DNA of 64,000 bases from Candidatus Saccharimonadota bacterium (GTDB taxonomy: Bacteria; Patescibacteriota; Saccharimonadia; Saccharimonadales; Saccharimonadaceae), in NCBI GenBank assembly GCA_017515285.1, contig JAFWGN010000009.1, forward strand, positions 1 through 64,000, written 5' to 3'. How positions within the stretch are numbered: the stretch's first letter is position 1; each line of letters begins with the position of its first letter. The position numbers and the translations under genes were made by a program. The notes under the pieces were generated by a model that made no database searches, had not been told where the DNA came from, and saw nothing but the letters and a program-made list of their open reading frames with translations. Of this stretch, positions 42,016 through 50,784 are shown piece by piece.

Positions 42016-42058
42016 GATTAGTTTTAGGGCTTGCGGCCGAGCGCCTAAAACTAATCCG
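42016..42058. repeat. 14-bp inverted repeat with element-like loop
   Basis: GGATTAGTTTTAGG and its perfect complement flank GCTTGCGGCCGAGCG, almost the left end of the pyrG/argS element (GCTTGCGGTCGAGCG). There is no T run after it. It sits just upstream of the truB promoter. Confidence 0.65.
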
Positions 42059-42075
42059 TATGGTATAATCATCTT

Positions 42076-42732
42076 ATGAATGAGATTATTTTTATTGATA
42101 AGCCGAAGGGTATTACAAGTTTTGGAGCAGTGTCAAGGGTGCGGAGAGTGTTGTCAGAAAAAGCAGGGAAGAAAGTTAAAGTTGGGCATACGGGGACGCT
42201 AGATCCGTTTGCGACGGGGCTTTTGATCTTGATGGCGGGGCAGGCGACGAAGAGGTGTTCGGAATTTATGAAGTTAGATAAGGAATATATTGCGGAAATT
42301 CGACTCGGTGAGACGTCAACAACAGGGGACCCTGAGGGGATTGTACAAAAAAGTTATACAGGCGAGCCGGTTGCGGAGGGGGTGATTAAAAAAGTTGTTC
42401 AGGAATTTATCGGCGAAATTGAACAAACCGTCCCGGCGTTCTCTGCGGTAAGGATTAAGGGGCAGAGAGCGTATGATTTGGCAAGGAAGGGAATTAAAGT
42501 CGAGATGCCGACGCGGAAAGTGCATATATATAATATAGAGATTTTGGATTATGATTGGCCGATTTTAAAAATTCGGACGAGCGTTTCTTCCGGGACGTAT
42601 ATTCGGGCGCTGGGGGAAGATATTGGGAAGAAGTTGGGGACGGGAGCGTATTTGACGAGCTTGAGGCGGACGAAAATAGACAAATATTCCGTCGATGAGG
42701 CGACACCCCTTGAAGAATTTGAGAAAATGTGA
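42076..42732 (+). CDS. truB: tRNA pseudouridine-55 synthase
   Basis: 218-aa enzyme that isomerises U55 in the T loop of tRNAs. The catalytic Asp lies in [14 protein letters not shown]; the KPKGITSF start, [13 protein letters not shown] and [14 protein letters not shown] are typical. The C-terminal PUA domain of longer TruB proteins is absent. TATAAT (42064-42069) ends 6 nt before ATG, so it is probably leaderless. Confidence 0.95.
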   Translation: MNEIIFIDKPKGITSFGAVSRVRRVLSEKAGKKVKVGHTGTLDPFATGLLILMAGQATKRCSEFMKLDKEYIAEIRLGETSTTGDPEGIVQKSYTGEPVAEGVIKKVVQEFIGEIEQTVPAFSAVRIKGQRAYDLARKGIKVEMPTRKVHIYNIEILDYDWPILKIRTSVSSGTYIRALGEDIGKKLGTGAYLTSLRRTKIDKYSVDEATPLEEFEKM

Positions 42733-42745
42733 TAAGATTTTACGC

Positions 42746-43012
42746 ATGATTAGCAAAGAAAAAAAGGCAGAGGCTATCAAGAAGCTCGCGCGTTCTGAAA
42801 AAGATGTTGGTTCGCCAGAGGTGCAAGTTGCTATCCTTACTGAAAGAATTAAGGAAGTTACCGAGCACGTCAAGGCGAATAAACATGATTTTATGGCGCG
42901 ACGCGGACTTATGCAGATGGTCGGGAAGCGCAAGAAACTTTTGAAGTATCTTGAGAAGACTGATTTTAATCTGTATAAGGAAACTGTGTCAAAATTAGGT
43001 TTAAGAAAATAA
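42746..43012 (+). CDS. rpsO: Ribosomal protein S15
   Basis: 88-aa 16S rRNA-binding protein: [50 protein letters not shown] (42733-42738) ends 7 nt before the ATG at 42746, so a leaderless start is likely; the upstream in-frame ATG at 42695 lies inside truB. A terminator follows at 43074. Confidence 0.96.
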   Translation: MISKEKKAEAIKKLARSEKDVGSPEVQVAILTERIKEVTEHVKANKHDFMARRGLMQMVGKRKKLLKYLEKTDFNLYKETVSKLGLRK

Positions 43013-43073
43013 GTTATATTTTCTTTCTCCTGGTTCTGCACTGTATAACTAGTCTCTGCTCAGAGAAAAGCGA

Positions 43074-43100
43074 AATCCCCCGATTCTTCGGGGGATTTTT
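43074..43100 (+). terminator. Intrinsic terminator after rpsO
   Basis: AATCCCCCG / CGGGGGATT with an ATTCTT loop and T5. Confidence 0.8.
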
Positions 43101-43110
43101 GTAGGAGGAA

Positions 43111-43674
43111 TTACTTTTTTCTGGGCCTTGCGGTCTTGGCGTGCTCGGGGTGAGCGGCGATATACGCCTGGCGGCGCTTTGCCTTGAGTTCTTCTTTGCT
43201 GCAACCGGCGTCGGGGCTCCGCAACCCAATTCTAACCAAGAAAGCATGGATGCTTTCCTTGTTGCCACGCTCGAGGAACAGGGTAAGGCCATCTTCGGCT
43301 TCGACCCAGGTATCGAGGATGTTCTGGAGGTCGATAAGGAGTCGGGGCTGGATTGCCTTGAACTCCTTAGCGACCGTCGCGCGGTCGACTTCGTCTTGCC
43401 GGCGCTCGCCGGGGCAGAATGAAAGGACGTAGGTCCGCGAGACCCTTCCTTGCGGGAGTCTCTTATCTGTCCAAGGTCCCGAGCCGACGACAATGTGGAC
43501 GTCGTGCTCGTTACGAATCTTGTCGCGCAGTGGCCGGAAGAGTTCGACAATCGGGTCGATTGTCGAAAGGTCTCCGTGATGTTCGGCCCATTCGACCCTA
43601 AAATGTAGCGGGTCGGCCGCGTCGATAATGACGTGGGGTCGATCGAGGTTTTTTACCAAATTAGAAATAGGCAT
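43111..43674 (-). CDS. Conserved-looking soluble protein, unknown
   Basis: 187 aa, not recognised. There is a VIIDAADPLHFRVEWAEHHGD segment and a strand-turn rich centre, and the C-terminus is very basic (KAKRRQAYIAAHPEHAKTARPRKK), suggesting nucleic-acid contact. No signal or membrane segment. ATG follows AAAGGAGGG. The promoter has TTGACT (43758-43763) and an extended TATAAT (43735-43740), 17 bp apart. Confidence 0.6.
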   Translation of the reverse strand: MPISNLVKNLDRPHVIIDAADPLHFRVEWAEHHGDLSTIDPIVELFRPLRDKIRNEHDVHIVVGSGPWTDKRLPQGRVSRTYVLSFCPGERRQDEVDRATVAKEFKAIQPRLLIDLQNILDTWVEAEDGLTLFLERGNKESIHAFLVRIGLRSPDAGCSKEELKAKRRQAYIAAHPEHAKTARPRKK

Positions 43675-43734
43675 AAGTAAAATGCCCTCCTTTGAAAATT
43701 ACTCTGTTCCTTCGAAAGAAACAGGCTAATTTAT

Positions 43735-43763
43735 ATTATATCATACATAAGCGAAAAAGTCAA
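43735..43763 (-). promoter_or_regulatory. Promoter of the 187-aa gene
   Basis: Minus strand: TTGACT, 17 bp, TGATATAAT. Confidence 0.7.
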
Positions 43764-43861
43764 TGTCGGTGGGGGAATTACTGTCGGCAAAAGTGCTTTA
43801 TTGTTCCAAAAAGAGACTGGGGGCTTTCTTTTGTGGTATAATAGAGATAGAAAATTAAAGT

Positions 43862-43918
43862 AGGAAAACGGCAGAGAAGAGTCGTGAGGATTTTACGGTT
43901 GCTCTCTGATGTTTTCCT
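43862..43918 (+). promoter_or_regulatory. Stem-loop in the pnp leader
   Basis: AGGAAAAC (43862-43869) pairs with GTTTTCCT (43911-43918) and CAGAGA (43872-43877) with TCTCTG (43903-43908). The stem ends just before the pnp ribosome-binding site. Long leader stems control pnp in E. coli through RNase III and PNPase; the same here is inference. Confidence 0.55.
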
Positions 43919-43934
43919 AGTAAGAAAGGAAAAT

Positions 43935-46109
43935 ATGGATATTATAAATCCAAGTGGTAAGAAAACCACAGTGGTAAAAACGAATTGGTTAGGGAGGGAA
44001 CTTTCGCTTGAAGTGAACCGGGTCGGTTTTCGGTCGACATCGTCGGTGTTGGTTAAATATGGCGATACGGTCGTCTTGGGGTCGGTAGTGGTTGGAACGA
44101 AGCCGGTAGTGCAGGACTTTTTCCCGCTTTCGATTGACTATGAAGAGAAGTTTTACGCTTCGGGGAAGATTTCTTCGTCGAAGTTTATCAAGCGAGAAGG
44201 GAAGCCTTCTGATAACGCAGTGTTAGTTGGGCGGTTGATTGACCGACCGATTCGGCCGTTGTTCCCGAAAGGCTATCGCCAAGAGGTGCAGGTGGTGGCG
44301 ACCGTGCTTTCAATGGATCCGAATTTCCGTCCGGATGTGATTGGGATGCTTGCGGCGTCGTCGGCTTTGATGAATGCGGGGGTGCCGTTTGATGGGCCGG
44401 TGGCGGGGCTACGAATCGGTAGAATTAATGGGGAGTTTAAGGCGTTTTTGACGCCGGCCGAACGAGAAAAATCGTCGCTTGACCTTGTCGTGGCTTGTAA
44501 AGACGGAAAAGTCGTCATGGTTGAGGCCGGGGCGAAAGAAGTGCCAGAAGAGATGATTATTGAGGCGATGCATTGGGCAGTGGAAAATGTTCAACCGGCG
44601 CTTGATTTGCAAAGAGAGTTGCAAAAACTCGTGGATGCGCCGGAGCAGGAATATGAATTAGTTTTGCCGGATCCGGAAATTCAGGAACGAGTTGATAAGT
44701 GGACCGAAGGAAAGTTTGGCGAGAAAGTGCGCGGGAATGTGCTTGAGCGTGCGAGAGTTTTGGACGAGATGAAATATGCGATGCATGATGAGTTTGCGTT
44801 GGAACTTGGGGAAGGCGAAACGGACACCGAGAAAGTCGAGTGGTATGATGAGAATCTTCGAGATCAATATAACCAGGCGTTTGAACTTGCCGTGCATAAG
44901 GAAGTGCGACGCTCGATTGTTGAGGAGGGAGTGCGACCAGATGGACGAAAGACGACCGAAGTTAGACCGCTTTCGAGCCAAGTTGGGATTTTGCCGAGGA
45001 CGCATGGTTCGTCGCTCTTTACTCGCGGAGTGACGCAGGCAATGAACATCGTGACGCTTGCGCCGCTTTCTTTGGCACAGTTGGTTGATACGATGGAAGT
45101 GACGGACGGGAAGCGTCGCTATATGCACCACTATAACGCGCCGGCTTATACGGTGGGGGAAGTTGGGCGAATGGGGTCGCCGGGGCGTCGCGAAATTGGG
45201 CACGGGTATCTTGCCGAACGCGCGCTACTCCCGGTCCTTCCGGACGAAGAAGATTTTCCGTATGCGATTCGAAGCGTGACGGAGATTATGTCGCAGAACG
45301 GTTCGACTTCGATGGCGGCGACTTGTTCTTCGTGCTTGGCGCTCATGGACGCGGGCGTGCCGTTGAAACGGCCGGTTTCTGGCGTCGCCATGGGGCTTAT
45401 GGTGGATGTCGAAAAGGGTCATGAGATTACGGCGGACGATATTGATAAGGCGTATGTCTTGACAGATTTGATGGATGCGGAAGATTTTGCGGGGGACATG
45501 GACTTTAAGGTGACGGGGACGACGGAAGGGGTGACGGCGCTCCAGATGGACATGAAGGTTCACGGGCTTCCGGTGGAAATTCTTGAGAAGGCCATTAAGC
45601 AGTCGCACGAGGGAAGAATGTTTATTTTGGAGCATATGCTCTCCGTGCTTCCAGAGCCGAGAAAAGCGATTTCTGAATATGCGCCGAGAATTGAGAAGTT
45701 GATGGTAAATAAAGATAAGATTGGTGCGATTATTGGGAAAGGCGGGGAGACGATAAACAAGATTACGAGTGAAACTGGTGCGACGGTGGATGTTGAAGAA
45801 TCTGGGCTCGTGACGGTTTCTGGAAACAATCCGAAGTCGATTGAACGCGCGGTGGAGTGGATTAAGAGCTTGGTTGAGGAACCGGAAGTGGGGAAGATCT
45901 ATGAGGGGACGGTCGTTACGATTAAGGATTTTGGGGCGTTCGTAAATATTATGCCAGGAATCGACGGGATGCTCCATGTTTCGCAGATTTCTGATAAGAG
46001 AGTTGCGAAAGTGACGGATGTGCTTAAGGTGGGTCAGAAGGTGCGCGTTAGACTAACGGCTATTGACGATAGAGGGAAGTTGTCGCTCTCTATGCGACAC
46101 CTAGATTAA
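43935..46109 (+). CDS. pnp: Polyribonucleotide nucleotidyltransferase
   Basis: Phosphorolytic 3'-5' exoribonuclease, 724 aa from ATG 43935 (after AAAGGAAAAT); the 43884 start lies in the leader stem. Two RNase PH-like domains (the second with RPDGRKTTEVRPLSSQVG and DIDKAYVLTDLMDAEDFAGDMDFK), a KH domain (IGAIIGKGGETINKI) and an S1 domain (GTVVTIKDFGAFVNIMPGIDG) are complete. A TATAAT near 43836 gives a ~90-nt leader with a stem-loop. Confidence 0.97.
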   Translation: MDIINPSGKKTTVVKTNWLGRELSLEVNRVGFRSTSSVLVKYGDTVVLGSVVVGTKPVVQDFFPLSIDYEEKFYASGKISSSKFIKREGKPSDNAVLVGRLIDRPIRPLFPKGYRQEVQVVATVLSMDPNFRPDVIGMLAASSALMNAGVPFDGPVAGLRIGRINGEFKAFLTPAEREKSSLDLVVACKDGKVVMVEAGAKEVPEEMIIEAMHWAVENVQPALDLQRELQKLVDAPEQEYELVLPDPEIQERVDKWTEGKFGEKVRGNVLERARVLDEMKYAMHDEFALELGEGETDTEKVEWYDENLRDQYNQAFELAVHKEVRRSIVEEGVRPDGRKTTEVRPLSSQVGILPRTHGSSLFTRGVTQAMNIVTLAPLSLAQLVDTMEVTDGKRRYMHHYNAPAYTVGEVGRMGSPGRREIGHGYLAERALLPVLPDEEDFPYAIRSVTEIMSQNGSTSMAATCSSCLALMDAGVPLKRPVSGVAMGLMVDVEKGHEITADDIDKAYVLTDLMDAEDFAGDMDFKVTGTTEGVTALQMDMKVHGLPVEILEKAIKQSHEGRMFILEHMLSVLPEPRKAISEYAPRIEKLMVNKDKIGAIIGKGGETINKITSETGATVDVEESGLVTVSGNNPKSIERAVEWIKSLVEEPEVGKIYEGTVVTIKDFGAFVNIMPGIDGMLHVSQISDKRVAKVTDVLKVGQKVRVRLTAIDDRGKLSLSMRHLD

Positions 46110-46116
46110 CAGAAAG

Positions 46117-46137
46117 TAGCCCTGCGGGGCTATTTTT
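46117..46137 (+). terminator. Intrinsic terminator after pnp
   Basis: TAGCCC / GGGGCTA hairpin followed by T5. Confidence 0.8.
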
Positions 46138-46173
46138 GTGTTTTTAGATTATTTATGATATTATATAGTAGTT

Positions 46174-48480
46174 ATGGCTACGAAGAAGAAATCTACAAGT
46201 AGAGGTGGGCGGGGAAGAAGCGCGTCGAAGAGAAGTACGCGCGAGGTAAGAAAAAAACAGGAGCTTCCGGGAGGGTGGGGGCAACAGGTTTTGGCGCTCA
46301 TTTTAATTGCGTTTTCCGTGGTTCTAATTGCGACGTGGTTTTCGGGGGAGAAAAATGAGGTTTATCGAATTATTTTTTCGGTGATTGGGAACGGGATGTA
46401 TGTTTTGCCGTTTTTGTTTACCTATCTTGCGGTGAAGATTTTTCGAAGCGAAGACAATCGGATTCCGCTGATTGTTTGGGTGGTGTCCGTATTCTTAATT
46501 GCGTTTGCGGCGGGGGCTAGCGGGGTGGCGACATATGGCCAGAAGGGGGCGCATGGGGGTGCGGTCGGGGAGTGGCTGAACGAGATGGTGTTGCCGATGG
46601 TGGGGAACGGGGCGGCGGTGTTCGTCTATATTGTGCTTATTGCGATTTGTTTGTTGTTTATTTTACAGAAAACTCCGAGTGCGGTGGTCCGCGGACTTAA
46701 AGGTTCGCTGAAGTCTAACGAAAAGCGAGAACTGCCAATGGACGTTAAGGGCAAAGACGAGGAAGTCGAAGAGGTTGAGGATAGGAAACGTGGGCTTAAA
46801 TTTAGGGTAAATAAGGGGGTTGCGGTTGAAGAGGAGAAGAAAGAGGAGACGGCGCCGAAGAAACGCGGGTTGTTCGGGAAGAAGATGGATGTGCCGGCGG
46901 CGAAGGCGGAGGTGCCGAAACTTGAGATTCGGCAGGAAGAAAAGGCGCTGACGGTATTTTCGGATAAGGATTGGAAATTCCCGACGGCGGATTTGCTCGA
47001 GAAAAAGCAAAGTCCGGCGGACGCGGGGAATATTCAGCAGAACGCGGTTGTCATTAAATCGACGCTTGCGGAGTTTGGGATTGATGTCGAGATGGAGGGG
47101 GCGAATATTGGTCCGAGAGTGACGCAATATACGATGCGGCCGCCCGCGGGGGTGAATCTTTCGAAAATCTTGGCGCGCGATAAAGAGTTGGCGCTTAATT
47201 TGGCGGTTGATAAGATTAGAATTGAGGCGCCGATTCCAGGGACGCGGTCGGTGGGGGTGGAGATTCCGAATGTGAAGTCGGCTTCCGTGATGTTTAGGGG
47301 GATTATTGACAGTCGAGAGTGGAAGAACGCGAAAGACCCACTTACATTTGCGGTGGGGAAGGACATTTCAGGGAAGTCGGTAGTGGCGAATCTTGCGAAG
47401 ATGCCGCACTTGCTTATCGCCGGGACGACGGGTTCAGGTAAATCGGTGATGACGAATACGTTGATTTCTTCGCTATTATGGAGGAACTCGCCGAGTGATC
47501 TTAAACTGATTATCGTGGACCCGAAGCAAGTCGAGATGGCGATGTATGACGCGGTTCCGCATCTTTTGACGCCGATTATTACTTCGACCGAGAAGGCGCT
47601 TTCTGCGCTTAAATGGGCGGTGAACGAAATGGAAAAACGCTATTCGCTTATGGCAGAAAAACGAGTGAAGAATATTGCGGATTATAATTCGAAGATTGCC
47701 GCGGAGGACGAGGGGAAGAACGAGAAAGCGGACGAAGGCGAAACGCCGAAGGAAGGGAAGATGCCTTATATCGTCGTCGTGATTGATGAGATGGCGGATT
47801 TGATGATGATGGCGGGGAAAGACCTTGAAATGTTGATTGTTAGAATCGCACAGAAGGGGCGCGCGGCAGGGATTCACCTCGTGCTTGCGACGCAGCGTCC
47901 GGAAGTCAAGGTGATTACGGGTTTGATTAAGGCGAACGTTCCGGGAAGGATTGCCTTCGCGGTCGGAAGCCAGATTGACTCGAGGATTATGCTCGACCAG
48001 GGTGGGGCGGAGAAGTTGCTCGGGAAGGGTGATATGTTGATGTTGACGACGGAGATGATGGGGAAGCCGAGGCGGATTCAGGGGGCGTGGATGTATGAAG
48101 ACGAGAAGGGGAACGGAGATGTGAAGAATTTAACGGATTTCTTACGAGCGCAGAGGCCGCCGGAATATAATCCGGAAGTGATCGCGCAACCGGTGCAGGT
48201 TAAAGGGATGGGGCCGGCTGATGGTGGGGCGATTGGTGACCTTGGGAGAAAATATGACCCGAATGACCCGGTGGTCAGGAAAGCAGTGGAGATTTCTATC
48301 TCGAAGGGGAAGTTCTCGACGGCGATGTTGCAGACGTATCTCGGGAAAGGACACGGATTTGTTTCGGGGCTTGCGATTTGGTTTGAGGAGATTGGCGTGA
48401 TTGGGCCGCAAAATGGGAATAAGCCGCGGGATATGCTGATCAAAAGCCTTGACGAATTTGATAATTTAGCCAATCTGTGA
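46174..48480 (+). CDS. ftsK: DNA translocase FtsK/SpoIIIE
   Basis: 768-aa septal DNA pump that clears chromosome ends at division. About four N-terminal membrane helices follow a basic, Ser/Arg-rich start; then a charged linker, the alpha and beta motor domains (GTTGSGKSVMTN, VDPKQVEM, VIDEMADLM, LATQRPEV) and a winged-helix gamma domain (QTYLGKGHGFVSGLAIWFEEIGVI split across two helices). A TA-rich -10-like box lies 6 nt before ATG. XerC (59390) is its usual partner at dif. Confidence 0.96.
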   Translation: MATKKKSTSRGGRGRSASKRSTREVRKKQELPGGWGQQVLALILIAFSVVLIATWFSGEKNEVYRIIFSVIGNGMYVLPFLFTYLAVKIFRSEDNRIPLIVWVVSVFLIAFAAGASGVATYGQKGAHGGAVGEWLNEMVLPMVGNGAAVFVYIVLIAICLLFILQKTPSAVVRGLKGSLKSNEKRELPMDVKGKDEEVEEVEDRKRGLKFRVNKGVAVEEEKKEETAPKKRGLFGKKMDVPAAKAEVPKLEIRQEEKALTVFSDKDWKFPTADLLEKKQSPADAGNIQQNAVVIKSTLAEFGIDVEMEGANIGPRVTQYTMRPPAGVNLSKILARDKELALNLAVDKIRIEAPIPGTRSVGVEIPNVKSASVMFRGIIDSREWKNAKDPLTFAVGKDISGKSVVANLAKMPHLLIAGTTGSGKSVMTNTLISSLLWRNSPSDLKLIIVDPKQVEMAMYDAVPHLLTPIITSTEKALSALKWAVNEMEKRYSLMAEKRVKNIADYNSKIAAEDEGKNEKADEGETPKEGKMPYIVVVIDEMADLMMMAGKDLEMLIVRIAQKGRAAGIHLVLATQRPEVKVITGLIKANVPGRIAFAVGSQIDSRIMLDQGGAEKLLGKGDMLMLTTEMMGKPRRIQGAWMYEDEKGNGDVKNLTDFLRAQRPPEYNPEVIAQPVQVKGMGPADGGAIGDLGRKYDPNDPVVRKAVEISISKGKFSTAMLQTYLGKGHGFVSGLAIWFEEIGVIGPQNGNKPRDMLIKSLDEFDNLANL

Positions 48481-48504
48481 TAAAATATAGGTAATATTAA
48501 CTCG

Positions 48505-48528
48505 GCTAACAGCGTTTGGCGTGTTAGC
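48505..48528 (+). promoter_or_regulatory. Hairpin in the rpsF leader
   Basis: GCTAAC (48505-48510) pairs with GTTAGC (48523-48528), extended by A-U and two G-C pairs around a bulge, 20 bases before GTG. S6:S18-binding leaders are known upstream of rpsF; I cannot confirm their conserved CCG bulge here. Confidence 0.4.
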
Positions 48529-48548
48529 TTTAACCAAAGGAGCAAATC

Positions 48549-48923
48549 GTGAAACAATACGAACTTACGTTCTTGATTCACCCTGACCTTGAGATGAATA
48601 CCGAAAAGGTGGTTGGGAAAGTCAAAGAATTGATTGATGCCAATGGTGGTAAGGTGACTAAAGAAGTCAACGAAGGCAAGAAACGTCTTGCTTATGCCAT
48701 CAAGGGGCAAGAGTTCGCGGTTTATTACTATCTCGAGGCGGCACTTCCAGCGGAAGCACCAGCGAAAATTTCGAGTGCGTTGAACATCGTGGACGAAGTA
48801 TTGCGCTATCTGCTAGTGGCGGTTGACGAACGGAAACTCAAGGCGGAAGCCAAGAGAGCCGAACGTCGCGCGGCCCGTGCAGAAGAAGTAGCAGCAGACG
48901 AAGAAAAAACTGAGGAGGAATAA
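48549..48923 (+). CDS. rpsF: Ribosomal protein S6
   Basis: 124 aa; MKQYELTFLIHPDL start, KVKELIDANGGKVTKEVNEGKKRLAYAI core (two strands and a helix), then YYLEA and LRYLLVAVDE, with an acidic/Ala-rich C-terminal tail (KAEAKRAERRAARAEE). GTG start 6 nt after AAAGGAGC. First gene of rpsF-ssb-rpsR. It binds S18 on the 30S platform. Confidence 0.96.
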   Translation: MKQYELTFLIHPDLEMNTEKVVGKVKELIDANGGKVTKEVNEGKKRLAYAIKGQEFAVYYYLEAALPAEAPAKISSALNIVDEVLRYLLVAVDERKLKAEAKRAERRAARAEEVAADEEKTEEE

Positions 48924-48925
48924 TT

Positions 48926-49414
48926 ATGCGTGGCTTTAGTAAAGCTATTATCACAGGAAACTTAACAAGAGATCCGGAACTTCGAACAATTCCGAACGGA
49001 ACGAACGTTTGTTCGTTTACCGTGGCGGTAAATCGATTGTATAAGGACTCAAGTGGGAATCAACAAGAAGCGGTTTCTTTTATCGATTGTTCGGCTTGGG
49101 GGAGACTTGGCGAGATGATTTCTCAATATGCTAAGAAAGGAACGGGTGTGCTCGTTTCGGGACGGCTCGACCAGCGAAGCTGGGAAGACAAGAACGGACA
49201 AAAGCGCAGTCGAGTGGAAATTGTCGTGGAAGATTTTAACTTTACTGGGCCGGCGAGTAATGGCGGCCGTAGCGGGGGAGACGGCGGCAGTAGTTATGGT
49301 GGGGATGATGTAAGGGGGATGGGGAATGACGCGGCAGCAGAAGAAGCGCCGGCGAGTGACGAACAATCCGGAAAAGCCGACGAAGAAATTGATCTGTCTA
49401 ACGTCCCCTTTTAA
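48926..49414 (+). CDS. ssb: Single-stranded DNA-binding protein
   Basis: 162 aa. OB fold: GNLTRDPELRTIPNGTNVCSF, DSSGNQQEAVSFIDCSAWGRLGE, GVLVSGRLDQRSWED. A Gly/Ser-rich linker leads to the acidic tip EIDLSNVPF, the protein-interaction peptide. Starts 2 bp after rpsF. Confidence 0.96.
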   Translation: MRGFSKAIITGNLTRDPELRTIPNGTNVCSFTVAVNRLYKDSSGNQQEAVSFIDCSAWGRLGEMISQYAKKGTGVLVSGRLDQRSWEDKNGQKRSRVEIVVEDFNFTGPASNGGRSGGDGGSSYGGDDVRGMGNDAAAEEAPASDEQSGKADEEIDLSNVPF

Positions 49415-49433
49415 TTAAAAGATAAGGAGAAAA

Positions 49434-49631
49434 ATGAGAAGAGTTAAAGTTGACTCTAATGTATATTTCGATTATAGAGATGTGAAAACTTTGCAGAAGT
49501 TTCTTGATCCTTATGGTCGAATTGAGGCGGGGGCTCGAACTGGTCTTACCGCGAAGCAACAGCGCCAACTCGCCGTTGCAGTGAAGCGGGCGCGACATTT
49601 GGCATTACTGCCGTTTGTTAGCGCGAACTAA
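49434..49631 (+). CDS. rpsR: Ribosomal protein S18
   Basis: 65 aa: [40 protein letters not shown] and LLPF. ATG follows AAGGAGAAA. The usual zinc-binding Cys motif at the N-terminus of some S18 proteins is absent. It forms the S6-S18 pair. Confidence 0.95.
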   Translation: MRRVKVDSNVYFDYRDVKTLQKFLDPYGRIEAGARTGLTAKQQRQLAVAVKRARHLALLPFVSAN

Positions 49632-49657
49632 TATGAAGGAAGGGGTATATATTATAT

Positions 49658-50218
49658 ATGTATGGTCCAACGGATTTGAAAAAGAATGTCTTGATTACAC
49701 TTGACGGGCAACCGTATAAGGTGGTCGAGTATTCGCAGAAAGTGATGGGGCGGGGTGGCTCGATTGTCAATGTTAAAGTGAAAAACTTGATGACGGGAGC
49801 GCTTTTGCCGAAGACTTTTAAGGGTCAAGAAAAGATTGAACCGGCGGAAGTCACGACGCGAAAAGTGCAGTACCTCTATCGGGATGATGAAAAGTTTTAT
49901 TTCATGGACCCGGAAAACTTTGAGCAATATGAGTTACTTGCCGACATGGTGGGTGATTCGAAAGACTTTATGAAGGACGGGGATGAGATGGAAATCCAAT
50001 TCTATAATGGAACGCCAATTAACCTTGTTTTGCCGAAAAATCTTTGGCTTGAAGTGACTTATACCGAGACCGCCGTAAAAGGTGACACGTCAACGTCTGT
50101 GATGAAAGACGCGACGCTTGAAACCGGAGTAGTGGTTAAGGTGCCAGCATTTATTAAAGTCGGAGACGTCGTAAATATTGACACTGAGACTTATGCTTAC
50201 CGAGAACGTCGCAAGTAG
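49658..50218 (+). CDS. efp: Elongation factor P, Arg at modified position
   Basis: 186 aa; helps ribosomes through proline stretches. KOW-like domain I with GQPYKVVEYSQKVMGRGGS, domain II (KVQYLYRDDEKFYFMDPENFEQYEL) and domain III (ETGVVVKVPAFIKVGDVVNIDTETYAY) are complete. At the loop tip, where E. coli has PGKG with the modified Lys34, this has MGRG, so the residue is Arg, as in EarP-rhamnosylated EF-Ps. No EarP is visible in the window. Confidence 0.95.
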   Translation: MYGPTDLKKNVLITLDGQPYKVVEYSQKVMGRGGSIVNVKVKNLMTGALLPKTFKGQEKIEPAEVTTRKVQYLYRDDEKFYFMDPENFEQYELLADMVGDSKDFMKDGDEMEIQFYNGTPINLVLPKNLWLEVTYTETAVKGDTSTSVMKDATLETGVVVKVPAFIKVGDVVNIDTETYAYRERRK

Positions 50219-50762
50219 AGCCGAATTCAAAATTGCAAACGCCGCACAGGCGTTTGCTTTTGATTTTCGCGGGAAAATAGTGCTTGATATTGGTAGTTCG
50301 ACGGGGGGATTTACGGAGTATGCGCTAAAACATGGGGCGAAGAAGGTGATTGCGGTTGAGAAGGGGACGCGGCAGATGAAGGCGCCGCTTAGGTTCGACC
50401 CTAGAATTGAGTTACATGAGAAAACTGATGTGTTCGATTTTGAGGTTGAAGAGAAGATTGATACGATTCTTGCGGACGTGTCATTTGTTAGCCTTAGAAA
50501 AGTATTATTGCGCGCAAAAACCAATTTGGCGAATGAGAAAACTGAATTTTTGGTGATGTTGAAGCCACAGTTTGAAGCGGAACCGAGGCAACTTTTTCGG
50601 GGGGTTGTTAAGAATGAGAAGATGAGACGGGGGATTATTCGGGATTTTGAGGAGTGGCTCCCTAAAAACGGATTTTTAATAAAAGGTAAGCGAGATAATA
50701 CGCTTTCGGGGAAAAACGGGAATTTGGAGAGATTTTATTATTTGGCGCTTGCTAAAAAATAG
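50193..50762 (+). CDS. tlyA: TlyA-like rRNA methyltransferase without S4 domain
   Basis: 189 aa, FtsJ/Rossmann methyltransferase: SRAEFKIANAAQAF, VLDIGSSTGGFTEYALKHGAKK (SAM site), ILADVSFVSLRKVL, MLKPQFEAE and GNLERFYYLALAKK. TlyA usually starts with an ~60-residue S4 RNA-binding domain, which is missing. ATG 50193 lies within efp (26-bp overlap in another frame). The likely target is 2'-O-ribose of 16S/23S rRNA. Confidence 0.85.
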   Translation: MLTENVASRAEFKIANAAQAFAFDFRGKIVLDIGSSTGGFTEYALKHGAKKVIAVEKGTRQMKAPLRFDPRIELHEKTDVFDFEVEEKIDTILADVSFVSLRKVLLRAKTNLANEKTEFLVMLKPQFEAEPRQLFRGVVKNEKMRRGIIRDFEEWLPKNGFLIKGKRDNTLSGKNGNLERFYYLALAKK

Positions 50763-50784
50763 GCATAAGCATATAATATAATAT

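Noticed and set aside
42016-42058. Rho-independent terminator before truB
   Set aside because: The stem is strong but no T run follows on either strand.
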